Source of the DNA: Bacillus_AD sp047238185
Lineage (GTDB): Bacteria; Bacillota; Bacilli; Bacillales; DSM-1321
DNA length: 64,000 nucleotides
Assembly: GCF_047238185.1 (NCBI RefSeq)
Contig: NZ_JBDFMI010000001.1
Location: forward strand, 2,728,001-2,792,000
Direction: 5' to 3'
Part shown: positions 41,882 through 51,117 of the stretch, piece by piece
How the letters are laid out: every line of letters begins with the position of its first letter
How positions within the stretch are numbered: the stretch's first letter is position 1
The notes under the pieces: generated by a model
Databases searched by the model: none
What the model was told of the DNA's origin: nothing
Seen by the model: only the letters and a program-made list of their open reading frames with translations
Program-made: the position numbers and the translations under genes

Positions 41882-43654
41882 ATGATCTACTTCTTGTTTA
41901 GCCATTATTCTATTGAAAAAGGAAAAAAAGATATTCTGGCCGGCATCATTGTCGGGGTCATAGCCATTCCTTTAGGCATGGCATTCGCCATCGCTTCAGG
42001 TGTAAAACCAGAATACGGTATTTATACAACCATTATAGCCGGCATTCTCGTTTCAATATTCGGAGGGTCCCGTTTCCAAATAGCCGGTCCAACTGGAGCT
42101 TTCATACCGCTTCTTTTTGCCATTACTGCCTCCTATGGCTATGAGGGATTGCTTGTGGCAGGCTTTCTTGCCGGCATTATGCTTATTTTAATGGGCATCT
42201 GTAAGCTCGGCGTTCTAATAAAATACATTCCCCGGCCAGTCATCATAGGCTTCACGGCAGGAATTGCTGTCACGATCTTTACCGGGCAAGTATCGAAGTT
42301 CCTCGGATTGGCTGGTGTAGAGACGAAGGAATTGTTCCATGAAAATGTGGAGCAGATCCTTACCCATATCTCAACCATTAATCCATACAGCATCACTCTT
42401 AGCGTCATCTGCTTGCTTACCATTATTTTGACTCCGAAGGTATCGCGGAAAATTCCTGGTGCTATTGTTGGCATTCTGGTATCGACGATGGTTGCCTCCC
42501 TATTTTTCCCGGGACAGGCAGCAACCATCGGATCGGCTTACGGTGAAATACCCAATCATCTGCCTCAATTTTCATTCTTTACCCTTTCACTCAATGAAGT
42601 CATTGAATTAATCCGTCCTGCCTTTACGATTGCTATGCTTTGCGCAATCGAATCACTATTATCTGCGGTGGTCGCCGATGGCATGAGCGATACTAGGCAT
42701 AATAGCAATCAAGAGTTGATTGGGCAAGGCATTGCGAATATGGTGGTGCCATTATTTGGCGGTATCCCTGCTACAGGGGCGATTGCCCGGACTGCGACCA
42801 ATGTAAAGAGCGGAGCCCAAACACGGATGGCTGGAGTCATCCATGGGTTGGTCGTCCTTGCAGTCCTGCTTCTATTGGCGCCTTACGCCTCTTTAATTCC
42901 GCTTGCCTCCATGGCTCCTGTATTAATGGTTGTGGCGTGGAATATGAGTGAGCGCAAAGAATTTGCGGCAATTTTAAAGACGAGGTCAAGCGATTCAATC
43001 GTACTGATGCTCACTTTTCTTCTAACCGTGTTTGTCAATTTGACTGTAGCGGTCGAAGTAGGGCTGCTGCTGGCTGCAATCCTCTTTGTGAAAAGAATGA
43101 GCGAAGTTTTTAGAGTCAGTCATGTACTTCCCGACCCAGCAAGGAATGGCGGTAAATTATCGGCACAAGCTGTATCCGAATCCCATTTTTGCCCACAAAT
43201 ATCTGTGTTTGAAGTAGAAGGATCCTTATTCTTCGGGGCTGCAGAGACATTCGTGTACCACGTCCTTGACTCCCTCCATATTTGCCCTAGAGTCGTGTTA
43301 TTGAAAATGAATAAAGTCATTTATTTGGATGCAACAGGCGAAAATAATATGCACAGCATACTGAAACAATTAAAAAAGAAGCATTGTAAGGTTATAGTGT
43401 CAGGGCTTAACGGACAACCGTTGGAGTTTGTTAAACGAACAGGGCTATATGGCGAGATCGGCCAGGAACACTTTTTTGCCGATACTCAATCTGCCATTTC
43501 ATATGGCCTGTCGATTATAAATGAACATAATTGCATGAATTGCAAACACTTTGCTTTTACGGAATGCCATAAACGGTCTAAAGCCAAACAGGCTGCCTGT
43601 TCTGTACACATGCAAACGGAGGTCGATCATGAACTTAGAGATGCAACAGTTTAA
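41882..43654 (+). CDS. SulP family anion transporter with STAS domain
   Basis: A 590-residue SLC26/SulP carrier: DILAGIIVGVIAIPLGMAFAIASGVKPEYGIYTTIIAG is the conserved start, GGSRFQIAGPTGAF the core motif, ADGMSDTRHNSNQELIGQGIANM the loop before helix 9, and a C-terminal STAS domain (about 425-555) follows. The extreme C-terminus has a cysteine/histidine cluster (HNCMNCKHFAFTECHKRSKAKQAACSVH) that could bind metal or sense redox. Substrate may be sulfate, bicarbonate or another anion. The start is uncertain because AGGAG directly touches the ATG at 41882; TTG at 41894 is an alternative. Confidence 0.88.
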   Translation: MIYFLFSHYSIEKGKKDILAGIIVGVIAIPLGMAFAIASGVKPEYGIYTTIIAGILVSIFGGSRFQIAGPTGAFIPLLFAITASYGYEGLLVAGFLAGIMLILMGICKLGVLIKYIPRPVIIGFTAGIAVTIFTGQVSKFLGLAGVETKELFHENVEQILTHISTINPYSITLSVICLLTIILTPKVSRKIPGAIVGILVSTMVASLFFPGQAATIGSAYGEIPNHLPQFSFFTLSLNEVIELIRPAFTIAMLCAIESLLSAVVADGMSDTRHNSNQELIGQGIANMVVPLFGGIPATGAIARTATNVKSGAQTRMAGVIHGLVVLAVLLLLAPYASLIPLASMAPVLMVVAWNMSERKEFAAILKTRSSDSIVLMLTFLLTVFVNLTVAVEVGLLLAAILFVKRMSEVFRVSHVLPDPARNGGKLSAQAVSESHFCPQISVFEVEGSLFFGAAETFVYHVLDSLHICPRVVLLKMNKVIYLDATGENNMHSILKQLKKKHCKVIVSGLNGQPLEFVKRTGLYGEIGQEHFFADTQSAISYGLSIINEHNCMNCKHFAFTECHKRSKAKQAACSVHMQTEVDHELRDATV

Positions 43655-43955
43655 AGCAGATTTTTTCAAAGCCCTTGCTCATCCGCTACGAATCCGAATT
43701 CTTGAACTATTGGCTGATGGAGAAAAAAATGTGAATGAACTGCAATCATTAATTGGCAGTGAAGGCTCTGCCGTTTCCCAACAATTAATGGTACTTCGCA
43801 GCAAAAATATTGTCACTAGCCGCAAAGAAGGAAATAAAGTGGCCTATTCCCTGCGCGACCCAATGATTATGGAACTATTGGACGTGGCAAAAAAAATCTT
43901 CAGCAACCATCTAATTGAAGCGATCCAAATGCTTGATTCTGTCAGGAAGAATTAG
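43629..43955 (+). CDS. ArsR family transcriptional regulator
   Basis: A 108-residue winged-helix protein: FKALAHPLRIRILELLADGEKNVNELQSLIGSEGSAVSQQLMVLRSKNIVTSRKEGNKVAYSLRDP is the ArsR core. It has no cysteine at all, so classical thiolate metal sensing in helix 3 (ELxCxC) is excluded; it must use another ligand or act as a redox-independent sensor. Its ATG lies inside the 3' end of the SulP gene (26-base overlap) after GGAGGTC, so the two are co-translated. The palindrome before the SulP gene is its probable operator. Confidence 0.9.
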   Translation: MNLEMQQFKADFFKALAHPLRIRILELLADGEKNVNELQSLIGSEGSAVSQQLMVLRSKNIVTSRKEGNKVAYSLRDPMIMELLDVAKKIFSNHLIEAIQMLDSVRKN

Positions 43956-43986
43956 AAAAAAACATAGACCTTGTCTATGTTTTTTT
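43956..43986 (+). terminator. Terminator of the SulP-ArsR operon
   Basis: AAAAAACATAGAC and GTCTATGTTTTTT form a perfect stem with a CTT loop and long T run, immediately after the ArsR stop codon. Confidence 0.92.
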
Positions 43987-44109
43987 CTGTAAGCAAATTA
44001 ATCCCCTCATTCTCCATATTCTGCTATAATTCTCAAAGTCGGCTTTGAAATCATTCCTATTATATATCCATTCCAGCCGGCTTATTTTCAAGAAGAAGGA
44101 GGTTTTGCA

Positions 44110-44574
44110 ATGGACAAACTCTCAATCGTACAGGAAAAACAATCATTTAATCAATGGGTTCGTTCATTAAAAAACGTCTCAAAGCATGTGTGGCCAAAAC
44201 AAACACCCGCTGACGCAAAAAGTGTGCCCTATTTAATTGACCGGTTAAATAAACTGGATCAATTTATCGTCACATACCGAATGCCCTACTTACTTAAAAA
44301 CCAGCCTATGCCCAATGTCGTATTCGATCCATCGCCGTTGGATGAAAAAGCGAGGGATACAGCATGGACTAGGATGTCGAGAGCGGAATTGATTGATTTT
44401 TTCATAACGGTGCGCCAGCGATTTTTGGCGTTGTTAGTCATGCTGCCCGAACACCGCTTTCATGAACCCTTTCCTATGGATTCATCTAAAACTATTTCCG
44501 ACTATTTTACTGAACTTATTAAACATGATTATGATCATAAGAAGGAAATCGAAAAAATATTAAACGAATCCTGA
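44110..44574 (+). CDS. DinB-like four-helix protein
   Basis: A 154-residue all-helical protein. The C-terminal HDYDHKKEIEKIL is a DinB-superfamily HxxxH pair, and MSRAELIDFFITVRQRFLALL matches the third helix, but the usual first histidine in helix 2 is not obvious (YRMPYLLKNQPMP occupies that zone), so metal binding may be altered. ATG after AAGAAGGAGG. Ends at a strong bidirectional terminator. Function unknown. Confidence 0.7.
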   Translation: MDKLSIVQEKQSFNQWVRSLKNVSKHVWPKQTPADAKSVPYLIDRLNKLDQFIVTYRMPYLLKNQPMPNVVFDPSPLDEKARDTAWTRMSRAELIDFFITVRQRFLALLVMLPEHRFHEPFPMDSSKTISDYFTELIKHDYDHKKEIEKILNES

Positions 44575-44577
44575 ATC

Positions 44578-44614
44578 AAAAGAGGCTGCCCTTATAGTAA
44601 GGGCAGCCTCTTTT
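44578..44614. terminator. Bidirectional terminator
   Basis: Seventeen-base perfect arms (AAAAGAGGCTGCCCTTA and complement) around TAG, between the convergent DinB-like and coat protein genes. Confidence 0.95.
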
Positions 44615-44616
44615 AA

Positions 44617-45084
44617 TTACATATTCAGTGCTTTCCGGGCATTGCTTACATCATTTTGCAATAATTGTTCAATGTTATACGCCGGATAAAAACCATTCTT
44701 AAACATAAATTCAAAAATGGCCGCATGCAAATCAATTGCATGATTCAGCTGATTTTTCAGCACCATCCTTAATTGCGGTGTAGCTGTTTCAGTCAATGCT
44801 GCTGCATAGGATTTCACCCAGCTTTTTGCCATTCCAAGGAGGCTGCCTGCCTGTGAACCTGTCTGGCTATCCCTCTCATCTTCCCTTGGCTGTTGGGCTA
44901 AAGGAATGAAAGAAATAAGCTCGCGGAGGTTTTTTTCAAGCTGTGTGATGGCTTTCTCATAAAGTCCCTTTAATTCCGGGTCATGAACAGTTCCTATCGT
45001 TTTTTTTAATGAGATTAGCTGACTGCTTTGCATTGCGATCAGCTCATGAAGCTCCAACGTTTCATGCCACGCCAATTGTTTCAT
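44617..45084 (-). CDS. CotF family spore coat protein
   Basis: A 155-residue protein of the Coat F family. LAWHETLELHELIAMQSSQLISLKKTI at the N-terminus and LRMVLKNQLNHAIDLHAAIFEFMFKNGFYPAYNIEQLLQNDVSNARKAL at the C-terminus match CotF/YraG/YhcQ-type proteins of the spore coat. The ATG at 45084 follows AAGGAGGG. It supports a spore-forming host. No sporulation sigma promoter was confidently found upstream. Confidence 0.85.
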   Translation of the reverse strand: MKQLAWHETLELHELIAMQSSQLISLKKTIGTVHDPELKGLYEKAITQLEKNLRELISFIPLAQQPREDERDSQTGSQAGSLLGMAKSWVKSYAAALTETATPQLRMVLKNQLNHAIDLHAAIFEFMFKNGFYPAYNIEQLLQNDVSNARKALNM

Positions 45085-45305
45085 TATTTCCCTCCTTACA
45101 CATACCATTTACTATATTCCCTTAACTGTAATTAAGAAATTTGTCCTGTCATTTTCGTCAAAAAAGATGCCTATCAAGAAAAGCCAAACTAATTTGAGTA
45201 TAGCAAATACTATGATAATATAGAGTTGAAGAAGGAATTTTGCTGAATGCTTCCTTCTCGATCAAGTGGATGCCATAATCAAATAAGACAAATGGGGGTC
45301 TTAAT

Positions 45306-46067
45306 ATGGGAAGATTGGATAATCAAACAGCCATTATTACTGGTGCAGGCGCCGGGTTAGGGAAAGCGATTACATTATTATATGCCCGAGAAGGAGCAAA
45401 TGTAGTACTAGCTGATATGAATATGGAGGCAGCTGAGCAGACTGCTAAGGAAATAAAAGAGTTCGGGGGCAATGCCATTGCTGTTAAGACAAATGTAACG
45501 GAAGAAGCAGATGTCGACAACATGGTTCAATCAGCCATCGATTCGTTTGGAACAGTCGATATTTTAGTTAATAATGCAGGTATTGTGGACAATATGTTTG
45601 CCGCTGGTAACGTTCCGGACGAAGTATGGGACCGTGTGTTGGCTATTAATACAACTGGTGTTATGCGTTCCATGCGTAAAGTCCTTCCGATCTTCGAAGC
45701 GAAAAAAGCCGGCGTCATTGTCAATATGTCCAGCATTTCCGGTGTAACTGGAGGACGCGGCGGCTTGGCATATACTGCATCCAAGCATGCGGTTGTCGGT
45801 ATGACAAAAAATGTGGCTTCACAGTACGCAAAACTCGGAATCCGTTGCAATGCTATCGGACCAAGCTCTGTTCCAACTAACTTAACGACTTCCATTAAAA
45901 ATCCGGATCCATTCGGCATGGAAAGAGCTACATCGGGATTAAACATTATGCCTCGTGCAGGCACACCTGAAGAAATCGCAAATGTTGCCTTATTCCTCGG
46001 CTCAAGCGAATCTTCATTTGTAAACGGCGTCATAATTGCTGCAGATGCCGGCTGGTCTGCTTATTGA
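45306..46067 (+). CDS. SDR family oxidoreductase
   Basis: A 253-residue classical SDR: TGAGAGLGKAI binds NAD(P), NNAG, MSSISGV (catalytic Ser), YTASK (Tyr and Lys). The C-terminal GTPEEIANVALFLGSSESSFVNGVIIAADAGWSAY is typical of 3-oxoacyl-ACP reductase- or alcohol dehydrogenase-like members. The Asp after the second strand (LADMN) indicates NAD rather than NADP preference. Single gene with own terminator; substrate unknown. Confidence 0.85.
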   Translation: MGRLDNQTAIITGAGAGLGKAITLLYAREGANVVLADMNMEAAEQTAKEIKEFGGNAIAVKTNVTEEADVDNMVQSAIDSFGTVDILVNNAGIVDNMFAAGNVPDEVWDRVLAINTTGVMRSMRKVLPIFEAKKAGVIVNMSSISGVTGGRGGLAYTASKHAVVGMTKNVASQYAKLGIRCNAIGPSSVPTNLTTSIKNPDPFGMERATSGLNIMPRAGTPEEIANVALFLGSSESSFVNGVIIAADAGWSAY

Positions 46068-46092
46068 TAGTCTTTAGCTTAAATAAAACAGT

Positions 46093-46124
46093 AAAAGCCG
46101 TCCTCTCAATTTTGGACGGCTTTT
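46093..46124 (+). terminator. Terminator of the SDR gene
   Basis: AAAAGCCGTCC and GGACGGCTTTT form a perfect 11-base stem with a 10-base loop ending in TTT, followed by GGTTG. Confidence 0.88.
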
Positions 46125-46170
46125 GGTTGTACTGGTCATAGAAACTGTATTTTTATTTATTTTTTGTTTC

Positions 46171-46884
46171 TCATCGCTTCTTTTTTTTCTTCTTTTTAAC
46201 CTTTTTCGGCTTTTCCTTTTCTTTAATAAACCGGATCGTTATAAATGCGATATAGATTAAGACAGATACATAAAATAAGAAGGGCACTCTCTTAAAATCC
46301 GATTGCCATAGCAAATAAAAAATATAGAGCATAAAAATACTTGTGATAATACCATTTTTCGGGAGCTTTACATCCTTCAGGCTCGGTATTTTTATTTTGC
46401 TTACCATCATTAGGCCCAAAATATAATAGATAATCATAAAGAATAGCGGATGTATATAGTGATGGAACAACACAAGAAATGTGACAATCCCACCAGCCAT
46501 TGTAATCGGTATTCCTGTAAAATATCTCATTGATACTTCCGATTGCGTCAGATTGAATCTTGCCAGGCGAAAGGCACCGAATAAGGGGAAAAGGCCTGTG
46601 AGTATGACTCCCCATGCGCCCATATCCTGAAAATAGACCTGTGAAACGATATAGGCTGGAGCCACGCCAAAAGATACAATATCAGCCAATGAATCCAATT
46701 GCTTGCCAATTTCGTTAGCGACTCCAAGAATGCGGGCGACTCTTCCATCGACGGCATCTAGCATAATCGAAATAAAAATTAAAATTGCGGCATTCCACAT
46801 ATCGCCTTTCATTGAAAAATAAAGCGAAAGAAACCCGCAAAAAAGATTTCCAAATGTAAATAAATTTGGTATGTGTTTTTTCAT
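46171..46884 (-). CDS. pssA: CDP-diacylglycerol--serine O-phosphatidyltransferase
   Basis: A 237-residue membrane enzyme that makes phosphatidylserine, precursor of phosphatidylethanolamine. The CDP-alcohol phosphotransferase motif is complete: DG-RV-AR-ILGVANEI-G-KQL-D-SLA-D within LDAVDGRVARILGVANE. About seven hydrophobic helices follow. It is longer than B. subtilis PssA (177 residues) because of extra C-terminal helices and a tail of KEKEKPKKVKKKKKKKR, eleven or more lysines at the very end. No psd gene is adjacent in the window. Confidence 0.9.
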   Translation of the reverse strand: MKKHIPNLFTFGNLFCGFLSLYFSMKGDMWNAAILIFISIMLDAVDGRVARILGVANEIGKQLDSLADIVSFGVAPAYIVSQVYFQDMGAWGVILTGLFPLFGAFRLARFNLTQSEVSMRYFTGIPITMAGGIVTFLVLFHHYIHPLFFMIIYYILGLMMVSKIKIPSLKDVKLPKNGIITSIFMLYIFYLLWQSDFKRVPFLFYVSVLIYIAFITIRFIKEKEKPKKVKKKKKKKR

Positions 46885-47202
46885 ATAAGTCTTCCTTTAA
46901 AATCATATAGTATTTACTGTTTCCAATTCATTGGACTATTATTTCATAATCCCTGCCTAAAAGATATACCTTAGCATAAAAGCGCCATTATAGTCCACCA
47001 TAAAATGGATAAAACCCTTTCCTTCCTCTTTACAGTATATAGAAAGTACGTGGGGAATGAATGCTTTTTACCTTACACAACCTTACACTTTTGTAAGGCA
47101 TAAAGCTATCCCTTTATGAATATTTGCCTCCACGGATTGATGGAAAACCGGCCGCTGGGACAAAAAGAAGGAAGCCCTATCGACTCCCTTCTACTTTATT
47201 GA
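46885..47202. other. Intergenic region upstream of pssA
   Basis: A 318-base gap. It contains the pdaC terminator (stem AGAAGGGA/TTCCTTCT, about 47166-47192, followed on the minus strand by TTTTTG), a short inverted repeat CCTTACA/TGTAAGG at 47081-47098 next to a direct copy of CCTTACAC, and AT-rich bases before pssA. No gene is seen. Confidence 0.5.
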
Positions 47203-48597
47203 TTATTCTTTTTGGTTAAATACTTTACCAGCTACCAGCTCTTGATGGCCCTGAATATTCAACAATTCACTTACCGTTACGAACCGGTATCCCTGCTGCT
47301 TCAATGTATTTAAAATACCATCCAACGCCTCCACAGTCGCTTGCTGGATATCGTGCATCAATACAATACTTCCACTTCCAGCATTTTGGTTCACAATTCG
47401 TTTTATATTTTGGCTATTTCTGATTTTCCAATCCAATGTATCTACATTCCAATTTACAATTGGTACGTTCAATGCCTCTTTCAATTGATCATTATATGCT
47501 CCATAAGGAGGCCTTAGAACAGTTGGTGGGTGGCCGATGGTTTTTGTTATGACCTCAGATGTTTTATAGATTTGCTGCAATAAATCTTCATATGAAAGTT
47601 TTGGCAAAAAAACATGGCTCCATGTGTGGCTGCCAATTTCATGGCCCTCTGCAGCTGCCCTTTTTACAAGTTCCGGTTGCAGTTTTGCCATTTCCCCCAA
47701 TACGAAAAAGGTAGCCTTCGCATTATACTTCTTTAATGTATCCAATACTTGAGGTGTTCTTGTTTTGTGCGGACCGTCATCAAAAGTCAATGCAATCACT
47801 TTTTGATTGGTTGAGTTCTCCGGGCCTGTTCCTTCAACAGTGTTAGACAAAACCTCTGGATTGGTAACGCCCACTTTATAAACCGGAGGCAGCTGCTCTT
47901 GTGCGATTGCCCCTTTCAAGCGCTCTGTTGGAATGAAACAAGGATAATCCATATCTTTAGTGGAAACATACACAATCATCCCTTTTTCCGTAAAACTGAA
48001 ATTCTTGAATTCCTTTTGCGGCTGGCTGAATCCTTGCATTATTTGTTCGGTGGTTGTGTGCTTCATCGCCTTGCCATCCTGAAGGATACGTAATTTCACT
48101 TGTTTAGCAAGCTCATTCCAAGCTGATTCTCTCAGAATCAAATTCTCTAAATCTACTTTTTTATTGTTCTTCAAATCATATGTCATTAACTGAATACTTT
48201 TCTTGCTTTTTTGGCTTCCCTTTGTTTCTTGACCTATATATTCAATACTGATGTATTTATTCGACACATGCCGTAGTTGTGCCTGCAACACATATGTATG
48301 ATTCCCTGCCGCCTTTTCTTTATTTGCTTGCATCCTCTTTACGAAATCTGTCTTTTGCTTATCAACATAGGATTGAATCTGCTTATTCACGTCGTCATTG
48401 ACAGTTGCAACAGTTTGAACTTTATATTCAAATTGTTTATTTCTACCTATCTCTGTCTCTATGTTCACTTCTTTAAACGCGGTCGTTTCAGAATGCATTT
48501 TCACTTCTATGTTCATTTTTTCCCACATGCTTTTCCCTATCCCACATGCACCTATTAAAATAATCGTCAGGCCTACTATGCCCATCCATTTCTTCAT
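47203..48597 (-). CDS. pdaC: Peptidoglycan/polysaccharide deacetylase PdaC
   Basis: A 464-residue extracellular deacetylase with one N-terminal membrane anchor, an N-terminal DUF3298-like region (about 40-240) and a C-terminal NodB domain: LTFDDGP (catalytic base and metal Asp), GSHTWSHV (zinc histidines), RPPYGAYN, WNVDTLDW and IVLMHDI. Length and architecture match B. subtilis PdaC (YjeA), which deacetylates N-acetylmuramic acid and gives lysozyme resistance. It is transcribed alone. Confidence 0.9.
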   Translation of the reverse strand: MKKWMGIVGLTIILIGACGIGKSMWEKMNIEVKMHSETTAFKEVNIETEIGRNKQFEYKVQTVATVNDDVNKQIQSYVDKQKTDFVKRMQANKEKAAGNHTYVLQAQLRHVSNKYISIEYIGQETKGSQKSKKSIQLMTYDLKNNKKVDLENLILRESAWNELAKQVKLRILQDGKAMKHTTTEQIMQGFSQPQKEFKNFSFTEKGMIVYVSTKDMDYPCFIPTERLKGAIAQEQLPPVYKVGVTNPEVLSNTVEGTGPENSTNQKVIALTFDDGPHKTRTPQVLDTLKKYNAKATFFVLGEMAKLQPELVKRAAAEGHEIGSHTWSHVFLPKLSYEDLLQQIYKTSEVITKTIGHPPTVLRPPYGAYNDQLKEALNVPIVNWNVDTLDWKIRNSQNIKRIVNQNAGSGSIVLMHDIQQATVEALDGILNTLKQQGYRFVTVSELLNIQGHQELVAGKVFNQKE

Positions 48598-48956
48598 TGC
48601 TGTTTTCCCCCTGCTGCCGTTATTATTTATTTGAAATTAATTATATTGAAATTGCATTTTAACCATATAAAGTACGGGATTTTATTATACGAAACCGATA
48701 TCCAAGTTTCACTCTTTCTTTATTGGAAGTTATTTTACATATTTTGTTAATACAAGTAAGAAAACAAAGTCGACTTTTTGTTTAAAAGACTTACATATTA
48801 GTAAACGAATTCTATTTCAAAAAAGTTTTCATTTCTTAAGAAAAAAAGGAAAAAAAGAGTGGGCATATAAGCTGCATGACTGATTGAAGTTTGAGTAAAT
48901 ATCAGAAATTTGTTATTATTTTAATATAATTAATTATTGAATAAAGGAGCGGAAAT
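48598..48956. other. AT-rich divergent promoter region, pdaC and butanediol dehydrogenase
   Basis: A 359-base gap between divergent genes. A perfect TATAAT at 48925-48930 lies suitably before the dehydrogenase start (48957), but no good -35 is seen 17 bases upstream, suggesting an activated promoter. Poly-A tracts near 48830-48860 may bend DNA. No gene is seen. Confidence 0.5.
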
Positions 48957-49739
48957 ATGAAAAATTCCCAAAAGGTAGCAATTGTCACTGGAGCCGGTTC
49001 AGGAATCGGCCGGGGTATCGCACACCGCTTATCCAAAGATGGATTTACAGTGGTCATCAATGATCTTCACGGAGAGAAAGCAGAAAAAGTGGCACATGAA
49101 ATTACGTCCTCAAGCGGAACCAATATGGCGCTTGCCATCCAAGGGGATGTCAGCAAAAAAGCGGATGTATCCAGGTTGGTTGACCAGACAGTAGAACACT
49201 ATGGACGTTTAGATGTATTTGTCTCAAATGCTGGTATAGCACAGGTGGGCTCGATTTTGGAGATTACAGAGCACGATCTGCAATCGATTTTTGAAATCAA
49301 TGTATTTGGCACTGTTTATGGGATGCAGGCTGCAGCAGAACAAATGAAAAAACAAGGTGGCGGAAAAATTATCAATGCAGCGAGCATTGCAGCACATAAA
49401 GGATTCAGTCTATTAGGAGCTTATTCTGCTACAAAGTTCGCGATCCGGGGACTGACTCAGGCAGCTGCACAGGAATTGGCTCCCTTCGGCATTACAGTCA
49501 ATGCCTATTGCCCAGGTATAGTAGGCACAGACATGTGGGATTTCCTTGATGAACGGCTTTCTACATATATGAAAGTAAATAAAGGGGAAGCCTTTAAAGC
49601 CTACGCAGAAGGCATTGCGCTTGGCCGCACACAAACACCTGAAGATGTCGCGAATTTCGTATCTCATTTAGCCTCTAATGATTCAGATTATATGACAGGG
49701 CAATCAGTCATTATCGATGGCGGTATGTTATTCAACTAA
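48957..49739 (+). CDS. meso-2,3-butanediol dehydrogenase/diacetyl reductase (BudC-like SDR)
   Basis: A 260-residue SDR: VTGAGSGIGRGIA, NAG, AASIAAHKG (catalytic Ser), YSATKFAIRGLTQAAAQELAPFGITVNAYCPGIVGTDMWDFLDERL. The latter stretch is the signature of acetoin/diacetyl reductases, including the WD of the butanediol pocket. It would interconvert diacetyl, acetoin and 2,3-butanediol with NADH, a fermentation product route. ATG after AAAGGAG. Single gene. Confidence 0.82.
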   Translation: MKNSQKVAIVTGAGSGIGRGIAHRLSKDGFTVVINDLHGEKAEKVAHEITSSSGTNMALAIQGDVSKKADVSRLVDQTVEHYGRLDVFVSNAGIAQVGSILEITEHDLQSIFEINVFGTVYGMQAAAEQMKKQGGGKIINAASIAAHKGFSLLGAYSATKFAIRGLTQAAAQELAPFGITVNAYCPGIVGTDMWDFLDERLSTYMKVNKGEAFKAYAEGIALGRTQTPEDVANFVSHLASNDSDYMTGQSVIIDGGMLFN

Positions 49740-49853
49740 GCTATTTTTACAAAAATGGTTTCTATAGATGGACCACGGAAGGTCCGGGATACCCTCTTTC
49801 CAAAGGTACTCCATCTCTTCCGCTAGTGTAAGGCCCAAGACATACTTCAAATA

Positions 49854-49884
49854 AAAAACAGAAAGCATATGGCTTTCTGTTTTT
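49854..49884. terminator. Bidirectional terminator
   Basis: AAAAACAGAAAGC and GCTTTCTGTTTTT with a 5-base loop, between the convergent butanediol dehydrogenase and mtlD genes. Confidence 0.9.
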
Positions 49885-49959
49885 TATCTCTTAATATAAA
49901 GTTAACACATCAATTTAATCGGATTTATATTCCTATTGGGGTTCTGTTTATATCCTCCA

Positions 49960-51117
49960 TTAGCCTACTTCTTCATTATCATTCAATGTACGGTAATGGC
50001 TAATGACATCTTGTGTAATTGCCCATTGCGCCGGTATTTGTGAATAATGGGCGATTGTTTCGACAATTCCTTTTTCCTGGATGCTTTTTTGGATTTCAAT
50101 CGACTCATGGTCGTTTTCGTTTTTGTAGGAATATGCGGCAGCAACCCCTTTCAATAACGCTTTCGGTGCTTGCCCTACATATGACAGATACTCGATTGCC
50201 GGACGGATCAATCTGTCTTTGTTGCCTACTTTACGGATCGGTGACCTGCCTACCCTGTGCACTTCATCTGTAAGATTCTCATTTTCGAAGCGCCCTAAAA
50301 TACTTTCGATATATTGTGCATGCTCCTCTGGATCAATATCATATTTTTTAACCAACAAGGCACCTGTTTCAAGAAGCGCATCATACACCATTTTTCTTAA
50401 TCGGACATCCTTCAATACTTCTTGAATGGTCTCCTTTCCATACATTGAGCCAAAATACGCACAGATTGCATGTCCGGTATTTACCGTAAATAGCTTTCTT
50501 TCGATGAATGGCTGTAAGTCGGAAACATACTTGGCATTCTGGATCCGCGCATGATTTCCCTGGATTTTCGGTTCTTCAATCACCCATTCATGATACGGTT
50601 CTACCAATACATTCAATGAGCCTTTTGAGTCCTGGTTTGGCACGATCCGGTCAACGGCTGAATTCGGAAAGCCTACAGGGGCTTCATCCAAATTTCCAGA
50701 GTAATGCTTGGCAATCTCTTCTTTTAATAGATCGGTAGCATTTATAGCATTTTCACAGGCAATGATATTTAGCTTTTTTTGGTTGATTGAGAATCTTCTT
50801 TCAAGTCCTTTAGCCATTAAGGGAGCAATGTGGGGCAATATCGAAACACCTAAAGCAGTGGTGATTATTTCCGCTTCCACAAAATCATTCAGTATCTTTT
50901 CTTCCTCTTTATTAATATGGTAGCCTTTTGTGCCGGAAATGGTAAATACATCTCTTGAATCATTGGCATAATGGATTTCATATGAATCTACCTTATTTAA
51001 TAAATCAATGACTTCTTCATTTATATCAATATATCTGACTTGGTAGCCAGAATCATGCAATAGTTGGCCTACAAACCCTCTGCCTATATTTCCTGCTCCA
51101 AAATGTAAAGCGATCAT
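49960..51117 (-). CDS. mtlD: Mannitol-1-phosphate 5-dehydrogenase
   Basis: A 385-residue enzyme that oxidises mannitol 1-phosphate to fructose 6-phosphate with NAD. MIALHFGAGNIGRGFVGQLL is the N-terminal NAD-binding site, PVGFPNSAVDRIVPNQ and KLFTVNTGHAICAYFG carry the catalytic residues (K and the NxGH motif). It overlaps the mtlF stop by 4 bases, the last gene of the mtl operon. Confidence 0.95.
   Translation of the reverse strand: MIALHFGAGNIGRGFVGQLLHDSGYQVRYIDINEEVIDLLNKVDSYEIHYANDSRDVFTISGTKGYHINKEEEKILNDFVEAEIITTALGVSILPHIAPLMAKGLERRFSINQKKLNIIACENAINATDLLKEEIAKHYSGNLDEAPVGFPNSAVDRIVPNQDSKGSLNVLVEPYHEWVIEEPKIQGNHARIQNAKYVSDLQPFIERKLFTVNTGHAICAYFGSMYGKETIQEVLKDVRLRKMVYDALLETGALLVKKYDIDPEEHAQYIESILGRFENENLTDEVHRVGRSPIRKVGNKDRLIRPAIEYLSYVGQAPKALLKGVAAAYSYKNENDHESIEIQKSIQEKGIVETIAHYSQIPAQWAITQDVISHYRTLNDNEEVG

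Noticed and set aside
47071..47098. Repeated CCTTACAC as a regulatory array
   Set aside because: Only two short copies and one inverted copy; insufficient for a call.
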